Source of the DNA: Pseudomonas frederiksbergensis
GTDB lineage: Bacteria > Pseudomonadota > Gammaproteobacteria > Pseudomonadales > Pseudomonadaceae
Direction: 5' to 3'
NCBI RefSeq assembly: GCF_017114915.1
Contig: NZ_JAAUOE010000007.1
Coordinates: 13,797-51,324, forward strand
DNA: 37,528 nt
Both the position numbers and the translations under genes were made by a program. This document shows, piece by piece, positions 16,382 to 24,335 of the stretch. Numbering within the stretch: the stretch's first letter is position 1; each line of letters opens with the position of its first letter. Under the pieces are notes generated by a model. It did not search any database. It saw only the letters and a program-made list of their open reading frames with translations, and had not been told where the DNA came from.

Positions 16382-17064
16382 GTACCCCGTTGCAACCCCT
16401 GATCACCAAGGCCGGGTTGGCCGCCATTTGGCGCGCTGACAATACCGGTGTGGCGGCCGAAATTACGCACATCGTGGTGGGCACCACCGGCTATACCCCC
16501 GTCAACACGCAGACCGCGTTGCGTACCCAAGTGGCGAAATACGCCATTTCCGATGGCCAGCGCCTGAGCGACACCCTGATCCACGTCACGGCGGTGGCCG
16601 ACGATACCAAAGCCTATTGGGCGCGTGAGGTGGGCTTTCTGCTGTCCGATGGGACTTTGCTCGCCGTCTGGTCGCATCCCACCGAGGCGCTGACTTACAA
16701 GTCGGCTAACGCCGAGCTGCTGCTGGCCTACGACTTGTCGCTGACGGCGTTGCCAGCGAACAGCGTCACCATCACCTCGACCGGGGCGGGCTTGAACCTG
16801 ACGCTGTCGGCTGAGCTGGCCGCGCTGGCGACGGCGAGCATCGCCGGCATGTTGCGCGACCAGAAGCAGCAGGACGCGCTCGACAGTCAGGCACAGTTGC
16901 ACCAGTTGGAAGGTCAGCAAATTGCCAACCTGATGGACCGGATGAGGGCCGCTGAGCAGCGGCAGGATTCCGACCGTGACGGTCTGTTGACCGCCATCGC
17001 GGCCAACGCCACCGGGTTGATCAACCTGCAAAACCTTTTCTCTAAAACCACCCTTGGAGTTTGA
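16378..17064 (+). CDS. tail fibre N-terminal attachment protein (gpH-like)
   Basis: The protein has 228 residues. The first 150 match the P2 gpH-type N-terminal fibre domain that anchors to the baseplate (LITKAGLAAIWRADNTGV, ITHIVVGTTGYTP, AYWAREVGFLLSDGTLLAVWS). The last 70 residues are a helical, probably coiled-coil segment (DQKQQDALDSQAQLHQLEGQQIANLMDRM). It lacks the long receptor-binding shaft of P2 gpH. That part appears to be encoded separately by the next gene, so the fibre is split. Confidence 0.85.
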   Translation: MSTPLQPLITKAGLAAIWRADNTGVAAEITHIVVGTTGYTPVNTQTALRTQVAKYAISDGQRLSDTLIHVTAVADDTKAYWAREVGFLLSDGTLLAVWSHPTEALTYKSANAELLLAYDLSLTALPANSVTITSTGAGLNLTLSAELAALATASIAGMLRDQKQQDALDSQAQLHQLEGQQIANLMDRMRAAEQRQDSDRDGLLTAIAANATGLINLQNLFSKTTLGV

Positions 17065-17069
17065 GTCCT

Positions 17070-17828
17070 ATGAGTCTCGAATCGCAGATTGCTGACCTGG
17101 TGTCGGCAACCAATACCCTGATCACCACTTACAACGGTAAAAAAACGGCAATCGACGCAGCCCTCGCTGCCGCTATTGCCGGTGTCCCCGAAACCAGCCG
17201 CACTTGGTTTGTCGATCAGGTTAACGGCAATGACGCCAACGCCGGTAACACCCTGGCGGCGCCGTTTAAGACCCTCAACAAGGCAATTTCGTCAACGCCG
17301 GCCAGTGGCCAATGCACTATCAACTTGCTGAGCGACTACACGTTCACAGTGAACGTCCCGGTCCTGTGCGCGTACCTGGTGATTTTTGGTTACAACGCTG
17401 TCACGTCGGGTGTCACGCCCAAATTGCGCCCGCAGTATTTCCTGGCCAATGACTCAACCACGCAGATGGCGAGTCTGATTTTCTATAGCCAATCCAGTAA
17501 CGTGGAGCTGCGCAACGTGGATTTGGTGTTGCCATCGGTGGCCGGGCAAGCGCCGGCACCGACCATCACCCGGGTCTGTAGCTTTATCAAAACCAACGCC
17601 GCGTCGAACATGCCACCCGTGTTGGGCGTGATGTTGCAAACCGTGGTCGTGACCAAGGCGTCGGACTTTTACGGCGCCCTGGTGGGTATCTCGGCTTCTG
17701 TGTTGGCGCTGGGCTGCTACGGCGTGACGTTCCCGAGTGATTTTGCGGGCAAATATGTCAGTACCGTGGGTGCCGGCGTCGCCAGCAATACCCTGTCGCA
17801 AGTCACCACTAACCTGACGACCCTTTAA
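17070..17828 (+). CDS. tail fibre / receptor-binding protein with beta-helix-like domain
   Basis: The protein has 252 residues from ATG 17070. GGAG at 17055-17058 is 11 bases upstream, and an in-frame TTG at 17061 lacks spacing. A short helical start is followed by TWFVDQVNGNDANAGNTLAAPFKTLNKAI near residues 45-75, a motif typical of right-handed parallel beta-helix (pectin-lyase-like) proteins. The rest is beta-rich (VELRNVDLVLPSVAG). It lies directly after the fibre anchor, so it is the likely receptor-binding or depolymerase-like part. No catalytic residues can be assigned. Confidence 0.65.
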   Translation: MSLESQIADLVSATNTLITTYNGKKTAIDAALAAAIAGVPETSRTWFVDQVNGNDANAGNTLAAPFKTLNKAISSTPASGQCTINLLSDYTFTVNVPVLCAYLVIFGYNAVTSGVTPKLRPQYFLANDSTTQMASLIFYSQSSNVELRNVDLVLPSVAGQAPAPTITRVCSFIKTNAASNMPPVLGVMLQTVVVTKASDFYGALVGISASVLALGCYGVTFPSDFAGKYVSTVGAGVASNTLSQVTTNLTTL

Positions 17829-17852
17829 TCCCGCCGAGACGGAGTGCACCTT

Positions 17853-18317
17853 ATGCAACTGCAAAACATCAACGTCGTTCATGGTGGCCAAAGCTATGTC
17901 GGCTTTGCCTTTTCGGAGCTGCCCTTGGCGGCCGCTCTCGTCGCTGCCGCTCAGCAAGTTGACCAAGCAGCAGACGCGGCGCGGGTCGCCGTGTTGGGCG
18001 ACTCGTTGCGCGCTCTGGAATATGAGCGGGCGGCTGTCGAAGCCAAGGCCTTTGCCGCTGCGGGCTATACCGGCGACATGCCGCCGTCGGTGCAGGCCTG
18101 GGCCGAGGCTGCCGAGCTGGAGCCACGCGCGGCGGCCGACGGCATCATTGCCGAGGCTGATGCCTGGCAGGCGGCGCTGTACGCGATCCGTGCGGCCCGC
18201 CTGAAGGGTAAGCAGCGGGTGCTCAAGGCTACCAGTCACGACGCCGCCGAGGCGCTGGCTGACACCGCGATCGCGGACATCCGCGAGAGCATTGTAGGGG
18301 TTGGCAACGCTGCCTAA
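17853..18317 (+). CDS. fibre-associated protein / possible tail fibre chaperone
   Basis: The protein has 154 residues from ATG 17853, after GGAG at 8 bases. It starts with a beta segment (MQLQNINVVHGGQSYVGFAFSELPL) and continues as a very alanine-rich helical protein (AAQQVDQAADAARVAVLGD, AEALADTAIADIRESI). A position straight after fibre genes is where assembly chaperones occur. I do not recognise the family. Two terminator-like hairpins follow it. Confidence 0.5.
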   Translation: MQLQNINVVHGGQSYVGFAFSELPLAAALVAAAQQVDQAADAARVAVLGDSLRALEYERAAVEAKAFAAAGYTGDMPPSVQAWAEAAELEPRAAADGIIAEADAWQAALYAIRAARLKGKQRVLKATSHDAAEALADTAIADIRESIVGVGNAA

Positions 18318-18338
18318 CCCCTGATTCACCGCCTTGAG

Positions 18339-18365
18339 CGCCCCGCATTGTCGGGGCGTTTTTGT
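18339..18365 (+). terminator. terminator-like hairpin after the fibre genes
   Basis: CGCCCCG (18339-18345) and CGGGGCG (18352-18358) form a 7-bp stem, followed by TTTTTGTTTG. Confidence 0.7.
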
Positions 18366-18374
18366 TTGTGCAGA

Positions 18375-18397
18375 AGACCGCGCCGGGCGCGGTCTTT
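18375..18397 (+). terminator. second terminator-like hairpin before the sheath gene
   Basis: GACCGCG (18376-18382) and CGCGGTC (18388-18394) form a 7-bp stem with the loop CCGGG, followed by only TTT. It is placed 10 bases after the previous hairpin and 22 bases before the sheath ATG. The T run is short, so termination is less certain. Confidence 0.45.
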
Positions 18398-18419
18398 CGC
18401 TTTCTGGAGAGTGAACCTT

Positions 18420-19586
18420 ATGAGTTTCTTTCACGGCGTCACGACCACTTCGGTCGATACTGGCGCACGCACCATCTCGTTGCCGTCGTCCTCGATCATC
18501 GGGTTGTGCGACACCTTCACCCCGGGCGTGATCGGTGGCGGCACCGCCAAGGCTGGCGAGCTGCAATTGATCACCACCGAGCGCGAAGCCATCGCCGCCT
18601 TCGGCGCCGGTGCGGCGATCACCCAGGCCTGCCAGGCGATCTACAAAAAAGCCAAGGCCGTGATCGTGGCCATCGGCGTGCCGAAGCTGGACGACCCGGC
18701 GCTGCAGACCTCGGCAATCATCGGCGGTGTCCTGGCTTCGGGTCAGCGGACCGGCCTGCAGGCATTGCTCGACGGCAAAAGCCTGTTCAACGCCCAGCCG
18801 CGGCTGCTGATCGCGCCCGGGCATTCGGCCACGCAGGCAGTGGCCACCGCCATCGATGGTCTAGCGCAGAAGCTGCGCGCCCTTGGCATCATCGACGGCC
18901 CTAGCACCACCGATGAGGCCGCCATGGCCTACGCGGCCAACTTCGGCAGCCGCAACCTGTTCATGGTCGACCCCGGCGTGCAGTTCTGGGACACCGATAT
19001 CAGTGAAACGGTGAATGCGCCGGGCTCGGCCTGGACGGCGGGCTTGTTCGCCTGGACCGACGCGACCTATGGCTTTTGGGCCTCGCCGTCGAACAAGGAG
19101 TTTGTAGGCATCACCGGCACCACCCGAGCCGTTGAGTACCTGGACGGCGACGAGACCTGCCGGGCCAACCTGCTCAACAACGCCAATATCACCACGATCA
19201 TTCGCGACGACGGTTTCCGCCTGTGGGGCAACCGCACACTGTCGAGCGATCCGAAGTGGGCATTCGTTACCCGCGTGCGCACGCTGTTCATTCTCATGGA
19301 CGCGGTACAGGCCGCTCACAAGTGGGCTGTTGACCGCTCGATCACCAAGACCTACGTCAAGGACGTCACTGACGGTCTGGAGGCGTTCATGCGCGACCTG
19401 AAGACCCAGGGCGCAGTGATCAACTTCGAGGTGTACCCGGATCATGAGTTGAACACGGCCAGCCAGATCGAGCAGGGCAAGGTGTATTGGCGCATCCGCT
19501 TCACCGATGTACCACCGGCCGAGAACCCGAATTTCCTCTTTGAAGTCACCAACGAATGGATGACCGAAGTGCTTGAAGCCGCCTAA
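18420..19586 (+). CDS. tail sheath protein gpFI
   Basis: The protein has 388 residues, close to P2 gpFI (396). ATG 18420 follows TGGAGAGTG. An in-frame upstream start at 18348 lies in the hairpin region and is unlikely. The sequence shows the sheath pattern: FFHGVTTTSVDTGARTI at the N-terminus, ARLLIAPGHSATQAV-like central strands, and VYPDHELNTASQIEQGKVYWRI in the conserved C-terminal domain. It forms the contractile outer tube. The tube gene follows after AAGGAGG. Confidence 0.94.
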   Translation: MSFFHGVTTTSVDTGARTISLPSSSIIGLCDTFTPGVIGGGTAKAGELQLITTEREAIAAFGAGAAITQACQAIYKKAKAVIVAIGVPKLDDPALQTSAIIGGVLASGQRTGLQALLDGKSLFNAQPRLLIAPGHSATQAVATAIDGLAQKLRALGIIDGPSTTDEAAMAYAANFGSRNLFMVDPGVQFWDTDISETVNAPGSAWTAGLFAWTDATYGFWASPSNKEFVGITGTTRAVEYLDGDETCRANLLNNANITTIIRDDGFRLWGNRTLSSDPKWAFVTRVRTLFILMDAVQAAHKWAVDRSITKTYVKDVTDGLEAFMRDLKTQGAVINFEVYPDHELNTASQIEQGKVYWRIRFTDVPPAENPNFLFEVTNEWMTEVLEAA

Positions 19587-19598
19587 GGAGGCCACCTG

Positions 19599-20102
19599 AT
19601 GATTCCTGAAGTTCTGTCCAACTGCGCCGGGTTTATCGACGGTGTGAGTTTTTCCGGTGAGATGCCGAGTCTCACCCTGCCCAAGGTGGTACTGAAAACC
19701 GAAACCTACCGGGGCGGCGGCATGGCCGGCGAAATCGAGATCCCGACCGGCGTTGAAAAACTCGAAGCCGGGTTCACCACCAACGGCGTGCGCCGCGAGG
19801 CCTTGAAGTGGTTCGGCCTCTCGGACCGTACCGCGTGCAACGCCGTGTTCCGCGGCTCGTTCAAGGGCCTCAAGGGCAAGGTCACCCCGGTCATCGTCAC
19901 CATGCGTGGCGGTATCAAGGAGGTCGACATGGGCGACTGGAAAGCTGGTGAAAAGGCCGAGAGCAAACACAACATGGCGCTGACCTATTACAAGCTCGAA
20001 GTCGATGGTCGGTTGATTTACGAGATCGACATGGTCGGCATGGTGCTGGTGGTCGATGGCGTCGATCAACTGGCGGAAGAACGTTCGGCCCTGGGCCTCT
20101 AA
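19599..20102 (+). CDS. tail tube protein gpFII
   Basis: The protein has 167 residues (P2 FII has about 172). ATG 19599 follows AAGGAGG. The sequence begins MIPEVLSNCAGFIDG and includes VVLKTETYRGGGMAGEIEIPTG and KHNMALTYYKLEVDGRLIYEIDM, the conserved strands of the contractile-tail tube protein family. It would stack as hexamers inside the sheath. Confidence 0.93.
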   Translation: MIPEVLSNCAGFIDGVSFSGEMPSLTLPKVVLKTETYRGGGMAGEIEIPTGVEKLEAGFTTNGVRREALKWFGLSDRTACNAVFRGSFKGLKGKVTPVIVTMRGGIKEVDMGDWKAGEKAESKHNMALTYYKLEVDGRLIYEIDMVGMVLVVDGVDQLAEERSALGL

Positions 20103-20114
20103 GGAAAAATCAGC

Positions 20115-20426
20115 ATGACTCAAGCAACGGCAAAAGACACGCTGCCCAAGTGGCTGCAACTCACCGAAGACGGCTTTCGCATCCAGCTCAAATACCCGAC
20201 CGAACTCTCCGGCGTGCTGGTCGACAGCATGACGATGCGTGCCCCCTGCGTGCGCGATATCCGGGCCGCGCAGGCCACCTGCAATGGCGATGAAGAAAAA
20301 CGTGAGATGTCGTTGTTTTCCTCGCTGACCCAGACTCCGGAGACGGATCTGATGGCGCTCAAGCTGGTCGACTACATGCGCCTGCAGGCCGGTTATTTTC
20401 GTCTGGTCCAGGACGACGGCGTTTGA
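20115..20426 (+). CDS. tail assembly chaperone gpE
   Basis: The protein has 103 residues. ATG 20115 follows AAGGAAAA. The position between the tube and tape-measure genes, together with the segments DGFRIQLKYPTELSG, RDIRAAQATCNGDEE and LMALKLVDYMRLQAGYF, is typical of the P2 gpE/gp41-like assembly chaperone. It keeps the tape measure soluble until tube assembly. The frame ends GTT TGA, directly before an open frame (20425-20538) that encodes an E'-like extension. A frameshifted longer product is therefore likely, as in related phages. Confidence 0.85.
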   Translation: MTQATAKDTLPKWLQLTEDGFRIQLKYPTELSGVLVDSMTMRAPCVRDIRAAQATCNGDEEKREMSLFSSLTQTPETDLMALKLVDYMRLQAGYFRLVQDDGV

Positions 20427-20538
20427 TGCGACCACGTTGAAAACGCTGGCCAAACGGGTAGCCAAAGAGACCGGGTTCTCGGCGGCCGAGATCGTGGCCA
20501 TGCCATTCAACGAGCTGGTGTGGTGGCTCACGGATTGA
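20425..20538 (+). CDS. gpE' extension, expressed by +1 (or -2) frameshift from gpE
   Basis: The frame has 37 codons (DATTLKTLAKRVAKETG...). It has no start codon or ribosome-binding site at its head and overlaps the gpE stop. The sequence FSAAEIVAMPFNELVWWLTD is typical of the P2 E' (GpE) C-terminal segment. Relative to gpE it is in the +1 frame. The junction GTT TGA (20421-20426) would allow peptidyl-tRNA to slip onto TTT, as at the CTT TGA site of prfB. A weak AGGA lies 7 bases before the GTT. P2 uses -1 slippage instead. The shift direction here is read from the frames. The mechanism is inferred. Confidence 0.7.
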   Translation, partial: DATTLKTLAKRVAKETGFSAAEIVAMPFNELVWWLTD

Positions 20539-20573
20539 GCCACTTCCATTTCTCCGACGCATAGGGCACGCAC

Positions 20574-23222
20574 ATGGCGAACAAACTGGCGCTCGGCTTT
20601 GTCATTGGCGGTGCCGTCGATTCGACGGTGGGCAAAGCGTTCAAGGACGTCGAAAGCAAAATCAAACACCTGGACACGGTGGGCAGCAAAGCCCGGGTGC
20701 TGCAGAACACCATCGGCGACACGATCCGTCTGCGCGAGGAATGGCGCAAGGCGCACATGGCCGGCGCCGAAGGCGCAGGCAAGCTATTGACCAAGCTGGA
20801 ATCCAACCTCGACCTGCTGAAGAAACAGGGCATCGAGGTCGGCCGGCTCAACAAGGCCTACGCCGCGATGGGACGGGTGGCGGCCGGGGCCGAATTGAAG
20901 GCGCTGGGGCACCGCCAGCTGGAGGAGGGGCGGACCGGTCTCAAGAGCAGTATCGGTCAGGCCGGGGGCATGGTCGCCGGCGTGGCCATTCCGACCAAGG
21001 TCAGCGCGGACTTCAGCGCGATCATCCGCGACATCTCGATCAAGGCCGGCATTGCCAACACCGCGCAAGAGCAGGACATGTCCCGCACGATCATCACCAC
21101 GTCGCAGGACACGGGCATGGCCCGCAACCAGGTGGCCGAGGTGGTGAACGCCCTGGTCGGTGCCGGCATGGACCTGAGCAAGGCCCTGGAGTACGCGCCG
21201 AAGGCGGCCAAGTTCGTCGTCGGCCAAGGGGCGGACGGCACCGAAACCGCGAAGATGATTAATGCCCTCGGGCAGAACGCCAAGATCACCGATCCGGCGA
21301 TGATGCAGAAGGCGCTGGAGGCCATCGCCTTTCAGGGCCAGGCGGGCAGTTTCGAATCGGCGGACATGGCCCGCTGGTTCCCGGAGCTGCTGGCCAACAT
21401 GGGCAACCTGAAGATCTACGGCATGGACGCGGTGACCCAACTGGGGTCGATGCTCCAGGTGCAGATGAAGACAGCCGGCGGCGCCGATGAGGCGGCGAAC
21501 AACCTGAAGAACTGGATGGGCAAGATCGGTTCGGGCGATACGGTCGAGGCGTACAAGAAGGCCGGGATCGATTACCAGGCCTCGATGACCACCGGGCTGC
21601 AGAGCGGTATGTCGACCTTGGAGTCGAGCTTTGCCCTGGCCCAGAAGTACATCGCCGCCACCGACCCGAAGAAGGCTAAGGCAATGGCCGAGGCCACGGC
21701 CAAGATCAGCAAGGAGACCGATCCGGAAAAGGCCAAGGGCATGATCATCGCCCTGGAGGAAGCCCTGCGCACCGGTGACCTGTTTGCCGACATGCAGGTC
21801 AAGGCGGCCCTGACCGCGTACATGCAGAACAAGGATCTGTACAACCAGCTGAAAAAGGACTCGGCGGACGCCACCGGCATTCTCGACAAGAACCTGGCCG
21901 AGCGCCGGCAGACGTCCTCGCAGAAATGGGCCGAAATGGCCCAGAGCATGGATGACGGCATGCGCAGCATCGGCGATGCGTTGCGGCCGGTCACCGATGC
22001 GGTGGCCGACGGCATCACCAGCGTCGCCCGAGGCCTCACTACGCTCTCCGATGAAACTCCACGGCTGGTGACCGGGATTGGTACCGCCGTGGCCGGACTG
22101 TGGGCCCTGAAGACAGCGGTCAGCGCGTTCAAGATGGGCAAGGGGCTGATGAACCTCGGACGTGGCACCTTGCTGGGTAACCCGAACATTCCGCAGAAGG
22201 TGATCGTCACCAACCTGCCGGCCATGGGTGGTGAGCTGGATGCCGGCGGCCTCGAGGGCGACGGCAAGAAAGCGGGCAAGGAGGGCAAAGGTGCCGGCGA
22301 CCGTCGCAGCGGCGGTGGACGCGGGCGCTCAGTCGCCACAGGCATCAAGGGGCCGGCGGTGTTCGCGGTGGTCGAGGCAGGGTTCAAGGCCAAGGACACC
22401 TATGACAACGCGGTGACCCAGGACGAAAAAGCCGAGGGCTACGGTGAGGCTGCCGGCGGATTGGCCGGCACCTTGGCGGGGGCTGCAGCCGGTGCGGCCA
22501 TCGGCTCCATGGTGCCGATCATTGGCACCATCGTCGGCGGGCTCATTGGCGGTGCGTTAGGTAACTTCGGCGGTGATGCGCTCGGTGGCTACCTGGGTAA
22601 ATCGATGTTCGGCGGCGATGAATCGTTGAAGACGATGCCGGCCAGCGGGCCGCTGATGATGGCCAACGCCGGGCAGAACCTCCCGCCGGTGATGGGCAAT
22701 ATCGCCCGGTCTTTTGCGCCGGTTGCGGTCAATGACCCGGGTGGTTCCGGTTCTCCGGTACCGCCGAAGTCCTCGGCAGCGCAGAGCCTTTTGCCCAAGC
22801 GGGAGGCTGATACCGCCGCGCCGGGCGATGTTCCTCGAGCCTTGTCCACTCCCTCGGCGCCCCGTGTGCCGGCGTTATTGGCACCGGTTGCGCCACCACC
22901 CAAGCCTTCGGCAACACAGAGCCTTTTACCGGAGCGGGAGGCTGACACCGCCGCGCTGGGCGATGTCGCCCGCTCCCTGATCACCCCAGCGGCGCCCAGT
23001 GTGCCGGCGCGATTGCCTCCGGTGCCGGTCGTGCCGAAAAGCGAACCGCCGAAGATCGAGCAGCGGGTCGAGATCCAGGCGCCGCTGAGCATCACCGTGC
23101 ACGGCGACGTGAAAGACCCGGCGCAGTTAGCGCGAGAGCTGCGGCCATTCATTGAACAGCAAATGCGCGAGGCCACGCAGCAGCTGCAGAACCGCAAGCT
23201 GTACGACGAGCCGCATGTATAA
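20574..23222 (+). CDS. tape measure protein gpT
   Basis: The protein has 882 residues, the longest tail gene. It follows the E/E' pair. Long helical N-terminal parts (FKDVESKIKHLDTVGSKARVLQ) lead into the TP901-type tape-measure core (FSAIIRDISIKAGIANT, residues about 143-160, and later helices). A glycine-zipper membrane-like segment (AGTLAGAAAGAAIGSMVPIIGTIVGGLIGG) lies near residues 630-665. The C-terminus is a Pro/Ser linker made of two 45-residue tandem repeats (730-819), followed by a short beta-rich end. It sets tail length and probably enters the host envelope. Confidence 0.92.
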   Translation: MANKLALGFVIGGAVDSTVGKAFKDVESKIKHLDTVGSKARVLQNTIGDTIRLREEWRKAHMAGAEGAGKLLTKLESNLDLLKKQGIEVGRLNKAYAAMGRVAAGAELKALGHRQLEEGRTGLKSSIGQAGGMVAGVAIPTKVSADFSAIIRDISIKAGIANTAQEQDMSRTIITTSQDTGMARNQVAEVVNALVGAGMDLSKALEYAPKAAKFVVGQGADGTETAKMINALGQNAKITDPAMMQKALEAIAFQGQAGSFESADMARWFPELLANMGNLKIYGMDAVTQLGSMLQVQMKTAGGADEAANNLKNWMGKIGSGDTVEAYKKAGIDYQASMTTGLQSGMSTLESSFALAQKYIAATDPKKAKAMAEATAKISKETDPEKAKGMIIALEEALRTGDLFADMQVKAALTAYMQNKDLYNQLKKDSADATGILDKNLAERRQTSSQKWAEMAQSMDDGMRSIGDALRPVTDAVADGITSVARGLTTLSDETPRLVTGIGTAVAGLWALKTAVSAFKMGKGLMNLGRGTLLGNPNIPQKVIVTNLPAMGGELDAGGLEGDGKKAGKEGKGAGDRRSGGGRGRSVATGIKGPAVFAVVEAGFKAKDTYDNAVTQDEKAEGYGEAAGGLAGTLAGAAAGAAIGSMVPIIGTIVGGLIGGALGNFGGDALGGYLGKSMFGGDESLKTMPASGPLMMANAGQNLPPVMGNIARSFAPVAVNDPGGSGSPVPPKSSAAQSLLPKREADTAAPGDVPRALSTPSAPRVPALLAPVAPPPKPSATQSLLPEREADTAALGDVARSLITPAAPSVPARLPPVPVVPKSEPPKIEQRVEIQAPLSITVHGDVKDPAQLARELRPFIEQQMREATQQLQNRKLYDEPHV
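22761..23030 (+). repeat. two tandem 135-bp units inside the tape-measure gene
   Basis: Units at 22761-22895 and 22896-23030 each encode 45 residues with the same plan: a PPK start, AQSLL or TQSLL, then READTAA, GDV and a proline-rich end. Divergence at many positions shows the duplication is not recent. The reading frame is kept. Confidence 0.85.
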
Positions 23223-23234
23223 CGAGGAGGGCCT

Positions 23235-24080
23235 ATGGCCTACATGGAGCAACTGCAGGCAGGCCTGAAAAGTCTGGCGGCGGCGGGGGAGACCGGGCGT
23301 CGTAATCTGGACGGCATGATGGGGCCGGTCAACGGCGCCATCAGTGAAATCAGCGGCGCGGCCTCGGAACTGGAGGGGCTGCCGATTGTGGGGCCGGCGG
23401 TCAGTCAGAAACTGCAACGGGTGATGCGCAGTGTCAACGCCGCGCAGGCCAAAGTGGGGCAGGTGGTGGCCACGTACAACAAGGCCACGCGGGCCGTGTC
23501 ACAGATTGATGAGCGCATGGGGCAGCTGAAAGAGCAGGCCGCTCGAGCGTCCAGCGCGATCAACAAGCTCGCCGGCAAGGTCAGCCCCTCACTGGCCAAC
23601 ATCGTGCCCACCGGCTCGCTGGCCGGCGATGTCACCCCGTTGCCGGAGGCGGTCACGCCGTTTCCGCACCTGCTGATCATCCAGCCGCAGGATCCGAAGG
23701 CACAGCCGTACTACTTCAACCTGGACACCGCCGCCTTTGACGAGCTGCGGCGCTCGACGGAGTTTCGCTGGGCATCCCAGGAGCGCCTGGGCCGGCGACC
23801 GGCGCAGCAAGCGGTGGGCATAGGGGAAGAAAAGATCACCCTCAAGGGTGCGATCTTTCCCGGCTTCAAGGGTGGGATCAAGCAACTGGATACCTTGCGC
23901 AGCCTCGGTGCCCAGTTGAAACCCCTGACCCTCACCACCGGTTATGGCGATGTGCTGGGCACCTGGTGCTTGAAGAACGTCGAAGAAGAACAGAGCGCGC
24001 TGCTGCAGGGCGGAATCCCGCGCAAGCAGGCGTTCACCTTGGAGTTTGCGCGCTATGGCGACGACCTGCAGAACGTCTGA
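23235..24080 (+). CDS. tail protein gpU with long N-terminal helical extension
   Basis: The protein has 281 residues after a GAGGAGG ribosome-binding site. Residues from about 143 onward are the gpU family: YYFNLDTAAFDELRRSTEFRW, then RLGRRPAQQAVGIGEEKITLKGAIFPGFKGG and the C-terminal WCLKNVEEEQSALLQGG. P2 gpU is about 159 residues in total. The first ~140 residues here are extra, alanine-rich and helical (LKSLAAAGETGRRNLD, QAKVGQVVATYNKATRAVSQIDERMG). The extension reads like a piece of a tape-measure or hub protein fused upstream. It overlaps gpX by 26 bases. Confidence 0.85.
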   Translation: MAYMEQLQAGLKSLAAAGETGRRNLDGMMGPVNGAISEISGAASELEGLPIVGPAVSQKLQRVMRSVNAAQAKVGQVVATYNKATRAVSQIDERMGQLKEQAARASSAINKLAGKVSPSLANIVPTGSLAGDVTPLPEAVTPFPHLLIIQPQDPKAQPYYFNLDTAAFDELRRSTEFRWASQERLGRRPAQQAVGIGEEKITLKGAIFPGFKGGIKQLDTLRSLGAQLKPLTLTTGYGDVLGTWCLKNVEEEQSALLQGGIPRKQAFTLEFARYGDDLQNV

Positions 24081-24261
24081 CGGGGATCTGCTCGATACCC
24101 TGTGTTACCACGCTTACGGCCACCTCGGCGGCACCGTCGAGGCGGTGCTGAATGCCAATCAGGCACTGGCCGATGAGCCTCAACCGTACCGGGCCGGCAT
24201 CGTGATCGTGCTGCCGGATCTGCCGGCTCCCACCAATGAGGTGGTGATGTTGTGGGACTGA
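24055..24261 (+). CDS. tail protein gpX (LysM-like)
   Basis: The protein has 68 residues from ATG 24055, after GGAG at 10 bases and inside the gpU gene. The sequence GDLLDTLCYHAYGHLGGTVEAVLNANQALAD followed by GIVIVLPDLP is the short LysM-like fold of P2 gpX. It probably links the hub (gpD) to the tube. A terminator-like hairpin follows. Confidence 0.88.
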   Translation: MATTCRTSDGDLLDTLCYHAYGHLGGTVEAVLNANQALADEPQPYRAGIVIVLPDLPAPTNEVVMLWD

Positions 24262-24300
24262 TGCCGGCACGCAGCACACCGCCCTGATGACCCTTATTTT

Positions 24301-24325
24301 GCCCGCCGAGTGCGGGCTTTCTTTT
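24301..24325 (+). terminator. terminator-like hairpin between gpX and gpD
   Basis: GCCCGC (24301-24306) and GCGGGC (24312-24317) form a 6-bp stem with the loop CGAGT, followed by TTTCTTTT. The downstream ATG is at 24336. Confidence 0.6.
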
Positions 24326-24335
24326 GGATAGAACA

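Noticed and set aside
17454..18824. 456-codon frame on the minus strand
   Set aside because: It is antisense to the fibre region and sheath start, with no recognisable domain or ribosome-binding site.
18861..20756. 631-codon frame on the minus strand
   Set aside because: It is antisense to the sheath, tube and gpE genes, whose families are clear on the plus strand. GC-rich codon bias opens the opposite frame.
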